Assembly (NCBI GenBank): GCA_026785745.1
Contig: JAJAZO010000157.1
Coordinates: 1-12,780 of the forward strand
Direction of reading: 5' to 3'
DNA from: Chitinophagaceae bacterium
Lineage (GTDB): Bacteria; Bacteroidota; Bacteroidia; Chitinophagales; Chitinophagaceae
Length of the DNA stretch: 12,780 nucleotides
Position numbers and translations under genes: made by a program. Numbering within the stretch: position 1 is the stretch's first letter; each line of letters begins with the position of its first letter. The notes below the pieces were generated by a model, which saw only the letters and a list, made by a program, of their open reading frames with translations, did no database searches and was not told the DNA's origin. Below are positions 7,051 through 12,780 of this stretch, one piece after another.

Positions 7051-7118
7051 AAAAAATAAGAGGGAAATGCTGATGAGAAAGGTCAAACTATGAACCATTG
7101 AAAACGGCTCACCTCCCT
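7051..7118 (-). terminator. Candidate expression-platform hairpin of the riboswitch
   Basis: On the minus strand AGGGA-GGTGAG (7118-7108) can pair with CTCATC (7077-7072) and, after a 6-nt bulge, TCCCT (7065-7061). The tail CTTATTTTTT (7060-7051) follows. This looks like an intrinsic terminator lying between aptamer and start codon. Its outer arm uses the conserved AGGGA at the aptamer's 3' end, so terminator and aptamer would compete unless only the inner part forms. How it switches cannot be settled by eye. Confidence 0.35.
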
Positions 7119-7222
7119 ACGCAGGCATTACCCTGACCAGGTTTACGGGTATAATCTCAGATAAACACTGAGCTTGTCGAAGTGTCCTTCGGCAGGCTCA
7201 GGGTTAAACACCCCGGAACTCT
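7105..7222 (-). promoter_or_regulatory. TPP (THI-box) riboswitch with repeat-expanded P3 arm
   Basis: Read on the minus strand, the conserved parts come in order: GGGGTG (7214-7209, P2 5' side), CTGAGA (7160-7155), ACCC (7150-7147, P2 3' side), then AACCTGGTCAGGGTAATGCC and GCGTAGGGA (down to 7114), which correspond to the classic CUGAGA, ACCUGAU...GAUAAUGCC and GCGUAGGGA blocks. The aptamer senses thiamin pyrophosphate and normally turns expression down. It lies about 75 bases upstream of the receptor ATG. The P3 arm is enlarged by a 34-base palindromic repeat (7168-7201). The P1 stem is hard to draw, perhaps only a few pairs. Confidence 0.93.
7168..7201. repeat. Palindromic repeat (CTGAGC...TTCG...GCTCAG) within riboswitch P3
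   Basis: CTGAGC (7168-7173) pairs with GCTCAG (7196-7201), then two more pairs, then CTTCG/CGAAG-type pairs, with two single mismatches, around a 4-nt loop. I recall the text CTTCGACAAGCTCAG as a widespread dispersed repeat in Bacteroidota and related genomes (not checked). Here it sits between P2 and the CUGAGA block and so becomes the P3 helix. Confidence 0.7.
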
Positions 7223-7262
7223 GTAAATTAAAGCCTTTTAAATCAAAGGCTAAAAACTATTG

Positions 7263-7292
7263 CAAAAATAAGGGAGAAATATTTATAAGAAA
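7263..7292 (-). promoter_or_regulatory. Probable promoter of the riboswitch-receptor transcript
   Basis: On the minus strand TATTTTTG (7270-7263) matches TAnnTTTG exactly. The -33 box is weak: TTTC (7292-7289) at an 18-bp spacing instead of TTTG. A start near 7257 would place the whole aptamer in the leader, as required. Confidence 0.45.
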
Positions 7293-7340
7293 CTGTAACT
7301 TTTCTACGCCACACTTCGTACTACCTCTAAACCATAGTTT

Positions 7341-8060
7341 ATGAAGAAGTTATTATTATCATTTTTATTTATCGCCGCTACCGGTACTGCCCTTTTAGCC
7401 CAAAAAGTTATTAATGACCTCCATGCAGAAAAAAGAACTGTTTCTGGCTATCATGGTATTGATGTGGCAACCGGAATCGAACTTACATTGACAAATGGAA
7501 ATGCCGAAGAAGTGGCTGTAAGTGCTGCAACAACAGAATTCAGGGACAAAATTGTTACAAAAGTGGAGAACGGGATTCTTAAAATCTATTATGATACTAA
7601 AATGGGTGCCGTTAATAAAACCAAGGAGAGCAAAGACCTGAAAGCTTATGTGTCCTATAAAACACTTGATTTGCTGCATGTAACAACCGGGGCTAAAGTG
7701 AAAATTAATGGGGTGCTTAAATCTGCATTTCTTAGTATGGAGGTGAACACCGGGGCATTGGTTGATGGTGAAGTGGATATTGCTTCATTGAAAGTAAATC
7801 AGAATACCGGCTCAAAAGTTACTCTTTCCGGTAAAGCGGATAAATTAGATATTAATGGAGATACCGGAAGCAAATTTAAAGGTGATGATATGAGTACTTC
7901 CAATTGCAATGTAACGGTAAGCACAGGTGCCGTTGTTTCTGTAAGTGCAGAAAAAGAATTGCAGGCAAAAGCAAGTACAGGCGGAAGTGTGAAATATAAA
8001 GGAAGCCCAACGGTAAAGGAAATTAAAAGAAGCACCGGCGGCTCAGTAAATAAAATCTAA
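7341..8060 (+). CDS. Exported GIN-domain (DUF2807) protein A
   Basis: The 239-residue product has a signal peptide (MKKLLLSFLFIAATGTALLA, cut near residue 20). The rest matches the 'putative auto-transporter adhesin, head GIN domain' family (PF10988): a start like VSGYHGIDVATGIELTLTNG, then a stacked beta-solenoid. Seven turns are marked by T-G at residues 116, 137, 156, 175, 195, 213 and 232, spaced 18-21 residues. The motifs are TTGAK, NTGAL, NTGSK, DTGSK, STGAV and two STGGS. It has no membrane anchor or transporter barrel, so it is probably a periplasmic or secreted protein. It is followed 18 bp later by a paralogue, B. I see no convincing promoter, only TAACTTTT at 7296-7303. The function of the family is not established. 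Confidence 0.85.
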   Translation: MKKLLLSFLFIAATGTALLAQKVINDLHAEKRTVSGYHGIDVATGIELTLTNGNAEEVAVSAATTEFRDKIVTKVENGILKIYYDTKMGAVNKTKESKDLKAYVSYKTLDLLHVTTGAKVKINGVLKSAFLSMEVNTGALVDGEVDIASLKVNQNTGSKVTLSGKADKLDINGDTGSKFKGDDMSTSNCNVTVSTGAVVSVSAEKELQAKASTGGSVKYKGSPTVKEIKRSTGGSVNKI

Positions 8061-8078
8061 CAAGTCAAATAAGAAATA

Positions 8079-8786
8079 ATGAAAAAATTATCAGTTTTAT
8101 TGATTGGGTTATTAATTGGCGCAGGTTTGTATGCTCAGCAGGTAAATGACCCGAATGCCGAAGTAAGACAGGCAAAAGATTATCACGGTATCAGTGTATC
8201 TAATGCATTTGATGTTTACATTACCCAGGGAAATGAGGAAGCGGTTGCGGTAAGTGCGGCTGAAGTAAAACACCGGGAAAGAATAAAAGTGGAAGTGAAG
8301 GCTGGTATTCTTTATGTTGGCTATGACAGGGATGGAAAATCATGGAGCAGTGGCAACAAAAAATTAAAGGCATACATTTCTTTTAAACAAATTGATCTGC
8401 TAAAAGTAAGTGGAGCTTGTGATGTATTTATATCCGGAACCCTAAAAGCAGATGTGCTGAATATTGATCAATCGGGTGCCAGCGATGTAAGAGGGAAGCT
8501 GGATGTTAATAAACTTACTGTTGATCTGAGTGGTGCATCTGATATGATGGTGACAGGAACTGCTTCCCAGCTTTCAGTGGAAGCAAGTGGTGCCAGCGAC
8601 TTTAAGGGCTATGATCTGGCGACTGATGTTTGTAATGCAAAAGCAAGCGGTGCCAGCGATATAAAAATAACTGTCAATAGAGAATTATCTGCACATGCAA
8701 GTGGAGCCAGCGATGTACGTTATAAAGGTAACGGACAAATTAAGGAAGTAAAAAGTAGCGGCTCCAGCAGTGTATCAAAAGGATAA
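8079..8786 (+). CDS. Exported GIN-domain (DUF2807) protein B, with SGASD turns
   Basis: The 235-residue product is a tandem paralogue of protein A: signal peptide (MKKLSVLLIGLLIGAGLYAQ), YHGISVSNAFDVYITQGN near residue 35, then seven solenoid turns. The turn motifs at 111, 132, 151, 170, 190, 208 and 227 are SGACD, five copies of SGASD, and SGSSS. They align one to one with the TG motifs of protein A, but carry Asp at the fifth position in six of seven turns, which would build an acidic ladder along one face of the solenoid. Metal binding is conceivable but unproven. It is co-transcribed with protein A and ends at the terminator at 8820-8845. Identity to the GIN family is firm; function is unknown. 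Confidence 0.87.
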   Translation: MKKLSVLLIGLLIGAGLYAQQVNDPNAEVRQAKDYHGISVSNAFDVYITQGNEEAVAVSAAEVKHRERIKVEVKAGILYVGYDRDGKSWSSGNKKLKAYISFKQIDLLKVSGACDVFISGTLKADVLNIDQSGASDVRGKLDVNKLTVDLSGASDMMVTGTASQLSVEASGASDFKGYDLATDVCNAKASGASDIKITVNRELSAHASGASDVRYKGNGQIKEVKSSGSSSVSKG

Positions 8787-8819
8787 TAAAATTAGTTTTA
8801 GTATAGCCATTAACTACCG

Positions 8820-8845
8820 AAGCCGGAACATTGTTCCGGCTTTTT
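8820..8845 (+). terminator. Rho-independent terminator of the GIN-protein operon
   Basis: AGCCGGAAC (8821-8829) pairs perfectly with GTTCCGGCT (8833-8841) around a 3-nt loop, followed by a T-run to 8845. It also insulates the tRNA promoter downstream. Confidence 0.88.
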
Positions 8846-8881
8846 CGTTGAAAAATGTATAGGATTCAACTATGATTATTG

Positions 8882-8913
8882 TTTGGAAAGTAAGCCACAT
8901 ACGGCTACCTTTG
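8882..8913 (+). promoter_or_regulatory. Promoter of the initiator tRNA gene
   Basis: TTTG (8882-8885), a 20-bp spacer and TACCTTTG (8906-8913) are a full match to the Bacteroidota consensus TTTG-N19-21-TAnnTTTG. Only three bases separate it from the mature tRNA 5' end (8917), so transcription probably starts at or within a base or two of the tRNA itself. Confidence 0.82.
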
Positions 8914-8916
8914 CAC

Positions 8917-8994
<78 letters not shown>

Positions 8995-8997
<3 letters not shown>

Positions 8998-9018
8998 TCC
9001 GCCTTAAGGCGGATTTTT
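8995..9018 (+). terminator. tRNA terminator
   Basis: AAATCCGCC (8995-9003), loop TTAA, GGCGGATTT (9008-9016) and two further T's follow the tRNA directly. The hairpin core ATCCGCC-n4-GGCGGAT recurs at 9285-9300 and 9341-9358. It ends 4 bp before the GIY-YIG start codon. Confidence 0.85.
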
Positions 9019-9022
9019 AGTT

Positions 9023-9271
9023 ATGTTTACAGTATATGTTTTGTATAGTGAATCTTTTAATAAGATTTATATTGGCTATACATCAAATATTGAGCAAAGA
9101 ATAAAATCTCATAATGAACTGGCAACGAAAGGCTGGACAATAAAATTTCGGCCATGGAAGATTGTTCTTACAGAGTTTTTTGAAAGCAAACATGATGCGA
9201 TGAAAAGAGAAAAGCAATTAAAAACTGCTGCAGGTAGAGACTGGATTTGGCAGTTTTTAAAAGATCTATAG
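9023..9271 (+). CDS. Small GIY-YIG nuclease
   Basis: The 82-residue product is a single GIY-YIG domain. VYVLYS (4-9) stands for the GIY part, and YIGYTS (16-21) is the YIG part. The conserved Arg lies in QRIKSHN (25-31), and Glu63 in REKQLK is the likely metal ligand. The tail GRDWIWQFL is typical of the small Bacteroidota UPF0213/YhbQ-like group, many of them multi-copy as I recall. No DNA-binding domain is fused. The ATG at 9023 lies 4 bp after the tRNA terminator, leaving no room for a promoter or ribosome site, so expression would need read-through from the tRNA. Its TAG stop is the TAG of a tRNA-derived TAGCTC. It is flanked by the 35-bp tRNA repeats. Candidate roles are a homing-type nuclease or a DNA-repair nuclease; the context favours the former. 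Confidence 0.85.
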   Translation: MFTVYVLYSESFNKIYIGYTSNIEQRIKSHNELATKGWTIKFRPWKIVLTEFFESKHDAMKREKQLKTAAGRDWIWQFLKDL

Positions 9272-9326
9272 CTCTTGGCTCATATCCGCCAAATGGCGGA
9301 CGGGAGTTCGATCCTCCCCTTCGCAA
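9269..9326 (+). pseudogene. Partial copy of the initiator tRNA gene (3' half), disrupted
   Basis: TAGCTC (9269-9274), TTGG (9275-9278) and CTCATA (9279-9284) correspond to tRNA bases 8935-8952 with two single-G deletions. The anticodon 3' strand and variable loop (10 bases) are replaced by a 16-base palindrome (9285-9300). The T-arm and acceptor 3' strand (9302-9326) are intact. The acceptor 5' strand and most of the D-arm are missing, so no functional tRNA can form. The 3' half is joined to the nuclease gene through the shared TAG. Confidence 0.85.
9285..9300. repeat. GGCGGA-type palindrome inside the tRNA remnant
   Basis: TCCGCCA and TGGCGGA pair over 7 bp with two central A's. It closely resembles the cores of the terminators at 8997-9014 and 9341-9358, and replaces part of the anticodon arm of the tRNA remnant. 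Confidence 0.75.
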
Positions 9327-9335
9327 CAAAGGAAA
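9301..9335 (+). repeat. 35-bp direct repeat, copy 2
   Basis: This stretch is identical to 8963-8997. The match stops at base 9336 (G against T), where a longer terminator hairpin begins. Confidence 0.95.
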
Positions 9336-9366
9336 GAGCCATCCGCCAGATGGCGGATGGCTCTTT
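9333..9366. terminator. Perfect 16-bp hairpin closing the cassette
   Basis: AAAGAGCCATCCGCCA (9333-9348) and TGGCGGATGGCTCTTT (9351-9366) pair fully around GA, with T-rich sequence following on the plus side and A's on the minus side. Its core ATCCGCC-n4-GGCGGAT is the third copy of the palindrome seen at 8997 and 9285. It can stop transcription from either side before era. Confidence 0.8.
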
Positions 9367-9465
9367 CAATTTTCCGAAACAGTCGCACTTTCAACTGGCA
9401 AGGACTGACTACCTCCTCTCTTCTTGCTGCCCGAAGTGTGCATCTTCAGGTTTATAACTACATCA

Positions 9466-10332
9466 ATGAAATCAGGTTTTGTAAACATATTTGGCAGGCC
9501 CAATGCAGGTAAAAGCACATTATTGAATGCGTTGATGGGAGAGAAGCTGGCTATCGTTTCACCCAAAGTGCAAACAACCCGCCATCGCATCAAAGGAATA
9601 ATAACGGAAAAGGAATACCAGGTAGTATTTTCTGATACTCCCGGCATCATCGAGCCTAAATATAAACTGCATGAAAAAATGATGCAGGCAGTAAAAGGGG
9701 CATTGGAAGACGCAGATGTGGCCATGCTACTGGTAGATGTAAAAGAAAAATGGGAAGAATGTGATGCAATATTTACTGCATTGAAATTAAAAGTGCCTGC
9801 TGTGGTAGTGCTGAACAAGATTGATTTGGTAAGTGAAGCAACAATTAAAGAAGCGATTGATTTTTTTTCCACAAAACCGTATTGCAAAAAAATAATTACT
9901 ATTTCTGCCTTATCAGGAATTAATAAAAAGAAACTGGTAAATGGGTTATTAGAATTTTTACCGGAAGGAGAACCTTTTTATGATGGGGATGATATTTCTG
10001 ATCTGAATACGAAATTTTTTGTGAGTGAGCTGATACGGGAAAAGATTTATGAACTGGCACAGGACGAAATACCATATCACACCACCGTATTGGTAAGAGA
10101 ATATAAAGAGAAAACAACACTGGTAAAAATAGTGGCCGATATCATCGTTCACCGGGAAACACAAAAAGCTATATTGATTGGCGATAAGGGTTCGATGATA
10201 AAACGAATAGGGTCAGAAGCAAGAAAGGATATAGAAGCATTTATACAACAGAAAATATTTTTAGAATTATTTGTAAAAGTGAAGCCTAAGTGGAGAGAGA
10301 ATGAGATGCAGTTAAGGGAGTATGGTTATTAA
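9466..10332 (+). CDS. era: GTPase Era, 16S rRNA-binding ribosome maturation factor
   Basis: The product is 288 residues from the ATG at 9466 (MKSGFVNIFGRPNAGKS); an upstream TTG at 9424 adds 14 unrelated residues. The GTPase motifs are G1 GRPNAGKS (10-17), G2 region QTTRHR (36-41), G3 DTPG (57-60), G4 NKID (117-120), and SAL for G5. The C-terminal third is the type-II KH RNA-binding domain, with IGDKGSMIKRIG and the ending FLELFVKVKPKWRENE. Era binds the 3' end of 16S rRNA during 30S assembly and couples it to growth. Length is normal for the family. It lies 100 bp after the cassette terminator, and no clear promoter is visible. der follows 166 bp downstream in the same direction. Confidence 0.97.
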   Translation: MKSGFVNIFGRPNAGKSTLLNALMGEKLAIVSPKVQTTRHRIKGIITEKEYQVVFSDTPGIIEPKYKLHEKMMQAVKGALEDADVAMLLVDVKEKWEECDAIFTALKLKVPAVVVLNKIDLVSEATIKEAIDFFSTKPYCKKIITISALSGINKKKLVNGLLEFLPEGEPFYDGDDISDLNTKFFVSELIREKIYELAQDEIPYHTTVLVREYKEKTTLVKIVADIIVHRETQKAILIGDKGSMIKRIGSEARKDIEAFIQQKIFLELFVKVKPKWRENEMQLREYGY

Positions 10333-10339
10333 TAACCTG

Positions 10340-10351
10340 TCCCTAAAGGGA
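10340..10351. repeat. Short palindrome after era
   Basis: TCCCT, AA, AGGGA form a 5-bp stem 8 bp after the era stop. It is too weak for a terminator and is probably one of the dispersed intergenic palindromes of this genome. The rest of 10333-10476 shows no gene or clear site. Confidence 0.4.
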
Positions 10352-10476
10352 ACTTAAGCTAAAAATGGATTATAAATTGCAAACCATTTGAAAGCAAAAA
10401 GAATAGTAACAATATTTAGTAATCCATTCCGGATTTTTGATTGTAATAAAGTGATTAAAATATTCGGAGTATAAAG

Positions 10477-10495
10477 CCCCTTTTGGGGTTTGGGG
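10477..10495 (+). repeat. CCCC-TTTT-GGGG-TTT-GGGG hairpin at the der start
   Basis: CCCC (10477-10480) can pair with either GGGG at 10485-10488 or GGGG at 10492-10495. The second run ends 3 bp before the der ATG, in the place of a ribosome binding site. It may be a dispersed repeat or may affect translation start. Confidence 0.45.
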
Positions 10496-10498
10496 TAT

Positions 10499-11812
10499 AT
10501 GAGTTTTACAGTAGCAATAGTAGGAAGACCGAATGTAGGAAAGAGTACACTCTTTAACCGTTTGCTGGAGCAGCGAAAGGCAATCGTTGACGATATGAGT
10601 GGTGTAACCCGTGACCGTCAGTATGGTGTTACGGACTGGAACGGTAAAACCTATAACGTAATTGATACGGGCGGCTTTGTTTCAGGCAGCCAGGATGTAT
10701 TTGAAAAAGAAATTGCCAAGCAGGTATTGATTGCATTGGAAGAAGCTAATGCCATCATCTTTATGGTGGATGCTACTACCGGGATGACTAATCTTGATGA
10801 TTCAATGGCTTCTTTATTGCGACGGAGTGCCAAGCCGGTTTTTTTAACCGTAAATAAAGTTGATAGCAATGACCGGCTGATGGAAGCTTCTGAATTCTAT
10901 AGCCTGGGGTTCGAACATATTTTCTTTATTGCAGCAGCAAGCGGAAGTGGCACTGGTGAATTATTAGATGCTGTGGCAGATTTGATAACCGAGGATGCAT
11001 CTGAAGAAACAAAAGAGATAGATGCACTACCCAAGTTTGCTATTATTGGTCAGCCCAATACCGGAAAATCGTCTTTGCTCAATGCGTTAATTGGCCAGGA
11101 AAGAACTATTGTAAGTGATATTGCCGGTACAACAAGAGATTCCATACACACTCATTATAATCTTTTTCAGAAAGAATTTGTTTTAATTGATACAGCCGGT
11201 ATCCGCCGGAAGGCTAAAGTGCATGAAGACCTGGAGTTTTATTCTGTTATCCGTGCCATTAAGGCGGTGGATGAAGCTGATGTTTGTTTATTGTTATTGG
11301 ATGCAGAAAAAGGGATAGTGGCGCAGGATCTTAACATATTCAGCCTCGCAGTTAAAAAAGGGAAGGGTGTTGTTATACTGGTGAACAAATGGGATTTGAT
11401 AGGGAAAGAAACAAATACAGCCAAAGAATATGAAGCTGAGTTGAAGAAAAAATTAGCACCCTTTAATGATGTGCCCATTTTATTTGTTTCAGCCAAAGAG
11501 AAAACAAGGATATTCAAAGCCATAGAAATAGCATTGGAAGTGTATGAGCACAGGCAGCAAAAAATACCTACTTCACAGTTGAATGACGTTATGCTGAAAG
11601 CTATTCAGTCGTATAACCCACCAGTAGTAAGAGGCAATGCTATAAAAATTAAATTCATTACCCAATTACCGACTGCTGTAACTTCTTTTGCGTTTTTCTG
11701 TAATTTTCCTGACGATATTAAAACCCCGTATAAAAACTACCTGGAAAACCAGCTACGGCAGAATTTTAACTTCAGCGGGGTTCCAATCAGGATTTTCTTT
11801 AGAAAAAAATAG
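10499..11812 (+). CDS. der: GTPase Der (EngA), 50S ribosome assembly
   Basis: The 437-residue product has two GTPase domains in tandem, the defining trait of Der. Domain 1 has GRPNVGKS (9-16), DTGG (56-59) and NKVD (119-122). Domain 2 has GQPNTGKSS (184-192), DTAG (231-234) and NKWD (296-299). A KH-like domain fills about 350-437, ending GVPIRIFFRKK. Domain 2's P-loop reads GQPNTGK where most relatives have GRPNVGK; the nucleotide-binding Gly, Lys and Ser are kept. The start is the ATG at 10499 (MSFTVAIVG); a TTG nine bases earlier lies in the G-rich repeat and is unlikely. Der acts in late 50S subunit assembly, and with era upstream makes a small ribosome-biogenesis cluster. Confidence 0.97.
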   Translation: MSFTVAIVGRPNVGKSTLFNRLLEQRKAIVDDMSGVTRDRQYGVTDWNGKTYNVIDTGGFVSGSQDVFEKEIAKQVLIALEEANAIIFMVDATTGMTNLDDSMASLLRRSAKPVFLTVNKVDSNDRLMEASEFYSLGFEHIFFIAAASGSGTGELLDAVADLITEDASEETKEIDALPKFAIIGQPNTGKSSLLNALIGQERTIVSDIAGTTRDSIHTHYNLFQKEFVLIDTAGIRRKAKVHEDLEFYSVIRAIKAVDEADVCLLLLDAEKGIVAQDLNIFSLAVKKGKGVVILVNKWDLIGKETNTAKEYEAELKKKLAPFNDVPILFVSAKEKTRIFKAIEIALEVYEHRQQKIPTSQLNDVMLKAIQSYNPPVVRGNAIKIKFITQLPTAVTSFAFFCNFPDDIKTPYKNYLENQLRQNFNFSGVPIRIFFRKK

Positions 11813-11827
11813 AGAAACTTTAAGTGC

Positions 11828-11845
11828 AATCGTAGAACTACGATT
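11828..11845. repeat. 18-bp palindromic hairpin after der
   Basis: AATCGTAG (11828-11835) pairs fully with CTACGATT (11838-11845) around AA. It lies 15 bp after the der stop and could end its transcript weakly, though no T-run follows. It is probably a dispersed repeat. Confidence 0.5.
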
Positions 11846-11874
11846 CCTGTCATGTAATATTTCTTAGTAATTGC

Positions 11875-11904
11875 TTGCATAATCAAATTGTTGTAATTAA
11901 TTTG
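11875..11904 (+). promoter_or_regulatory. Possible promoter for the 12082 gene
   Basis: TTG (11875-11877), a 19-bp spacer and TTAATTTG (11897-11904) match TTG-N19-TAnnTTTG with one mismatch. The leader would be about 170 nt. The rest of 11846-12081 contains no visible gene. Confidence 0.35.
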
Positions 11905-12081
11905 GCATTCTATCTAACAAAGGGCCCATTGACCGTACCTGAAATCTATCCTTCCTGAAATCCCCTTTATCCTGCACTATCATTTTATAAGATGAATTTG
12001 CTGATGATTGTAACAGCTAATAAATCCGCTCAACTCCTTTTGAACAGCCAACAATAATTTGTAATCCCTAATCTGTTCAAT

Positions 12082-12663
12082 ATGAAACTTGTAATCATTC
12101 CCACATTGTTTTTCAGTTTTGCTACTTACGGACAAATAAGCAGCATTGATCTTTCCCATCATATTTCTGCTGGAAATAGCATGGTTCAGACACAGCCGTC
12201 TCCAGCAGTTACTGCTACAGCGGATATAAAAATTGACAAATCAAAAAAGTGGAAACTCGATGGCAACAAACGCATAACCGGGGCTTTGTTATTAACTGCT
12301 GGCCTTGCTAAAGGGTTTAACGAGGGATTGCAGTATAAGTACAATGGATTTGAAGAGATTTTCCCAAAAGCAAACGATCAATGGTTTTATCCCACTTTCA
12401 GTTATAATAATAAGTATAAAGATAATGACCCGACCAAAGGGCCTAAATTTCCGTTGTCAACTTCTGCATTGGTAATGTTTACCGACCAGTATCACCTGAA
12501 TAATTTTATTCACCGGGCAGCCCTTACTGCGGCATTGATAATAAAAATTGGCGACGGTAAAAAACCATTCAAGCATTATGTGTATGATGTATTGTATTAC
12601 ACTGCCTGCTACCAGATAGGATTTCAGGCAATACACATGCCTATCGCTGCGAGAAATTTATAG
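12082..12663 (+). CDS. Exported protein of unknown function
   Basis: The 193-residue product has a signal peptide (MKLVIIPTLFFSFATYG, cut near residue 17) and a Ser/Thr/Pro-rich stretch up to about residue 55. A compact region follows, with ITGALLLTAGLAKGFNEGLQ (65-84), WFYPTFSYNNKYKDNDP (101-117), KGPKFPLST (119-127) and FTDQYHLNNFIHR (133-145). The C-terminal half has further hydrophobic stretches (ALTAALIIKI, YYTACYQIGFQAIHM). I recall hypothetical Bacteroidota proteins with a similar NKY-x3-DP...GPKFP-x-ST...TD-x-YH signature, often annotated without function; this was not checked. The conserved-looking His, Asp, Glu and Trp residues could form an active site in a membrane-associated protein. 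It stands alone, and the next gene is convergent. Confidence 0.75.
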   Translation: MKLVIIPTLFFSFATYGQISSIDLSHHISAGNSMVQTQPSPAVTATADIKIDKSKKWKLDGNKRITGALLLTAGLAKGFNEGLQYKYNGFEEIFPKANDQWFYPTFSYNNKYKDNDPTKGPKFPLSTSALVMFTDQYHLNNFIHRAALTAALIIKIGDGKKPFKHYVYDVLYYTACYQIGFQAIHMPIAARNL

Positions 12664-12674
12664 GAAAAAACAGT

Positions 12675-12780
12675 CTATTTATTACTTTTTTTCTTGGTGG
12701 TTGTTTTTTTCACCATTGATATTTTTAATCGCTTTGCTTCTTCATTCCAGGCTGCTGCGGTTACTATCATTTCTCTTACC
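12675..12780 (-). CDS. C-terminal end of an unidentified gene (cut by window edge)
   Basis: A minus-strand frame open from the right edge ends with TAG at 12677-12675. Its last 34 residues read VREMIVTAAAWNEEAKRLKI, then SMVKKTTTKKKSNK. The helical start and Lys/Thr-rich tail look like a genuine protein end, and 11 bp separate it from the convergent gene. Too little is visible to name it. Confidence 0.55.
   Translation of the reverse strand, partial: VREMIVTAAAWNEEAKRLKISMVKKTTTKKKSNK

Noticed and set aside
9275..9457. 60-residue plus-strand reading frame after the GIY-YIG gene
   Set aside because: It is the translation of the tRNA remnant, the palindromes and the spacer before era; the repeated IRQMADGS peptide comes from the two palindromes. 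There is no sign of a real protein.

Overview
The window looks like ordinary chromosome of a Bacteroidota bacterium, plausibly a Chitinophagaceae-type Chitinophagia member. The phylum rests on several signals: genes lacking strong Shine-Dalgarno sites, several promoters of the TTG/TTTG - about 20 bp - TAnnTTTG type, a TonB-dependent receptor under a TPP riboswitch, GIN-domain (DUF2807) exported proteins, a stand-alone PASTA protein beside Ddl, a LuxC-like acyl-CoA reductase facing a 4Fe-4S ferredoxin, and many short palindromic repeats between genes. The family-level guess is inference only.

Layout. (1) 1-417, minus: N-terminal part of an HtrA/Deg periplasmic protease, cut by the window edge just after the catalytic His. 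(2) 639-1652, minus: LuxC-type acyl-CoA reductase, divergent from a dicluster ferredoxin (1808-2155) whose probable promoter overlaps the reductase start. (3) 2156-2596: gene-free, with a structured candidate small RNA ending in a clear terminator, an AT-rich long hairpin, and a promoter. (4) 2597-4755, plus: tight operon ddl - PASTA-domain membrane protein - rhodanese. (5) 4835-7030, minus: TonB-dependent receptor preceded by a TPP riboswitch, so probably an outer-membrane thiamin(e) or precursor transporter. (6) 7341-8786, plus: two tandem GIN-domain secreted proteins, closed by a strong terminator. (7) 8882-9366: initiator tRNA-Met with promoter and terminator, a small GIY-YIG nuclease gene, and a partial second copy of the tRNA 3' half. 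(8) 9466-11812: the ribosome-assembly GTPases era and der. (9) 12082-12663: exported protein of unknown function; then the C-terminal end of a minus-strand gene at the right edge.

The most interesting structure is the tRNA/GIY-YIG cassette. A 35-bp exact direct repeat, comprising the T-arm, acceptor 3' strand and 9 bp downstream of tRNA-iMet, brackets a 249-bp nuclease gene, and three related GGCGGAT-type palindromes punctuate it. It resembles a minimal tRNA-associated homing element. Two further points concern repeats invading functional sequence. A common-looking palindromic hairpin forms the P3 arm of the TPP riboswitch. A 16-bp palindrome appears inside two unrelated genes in the same reading frame, adding N-P-I-(A/T)-I-G to each protein.
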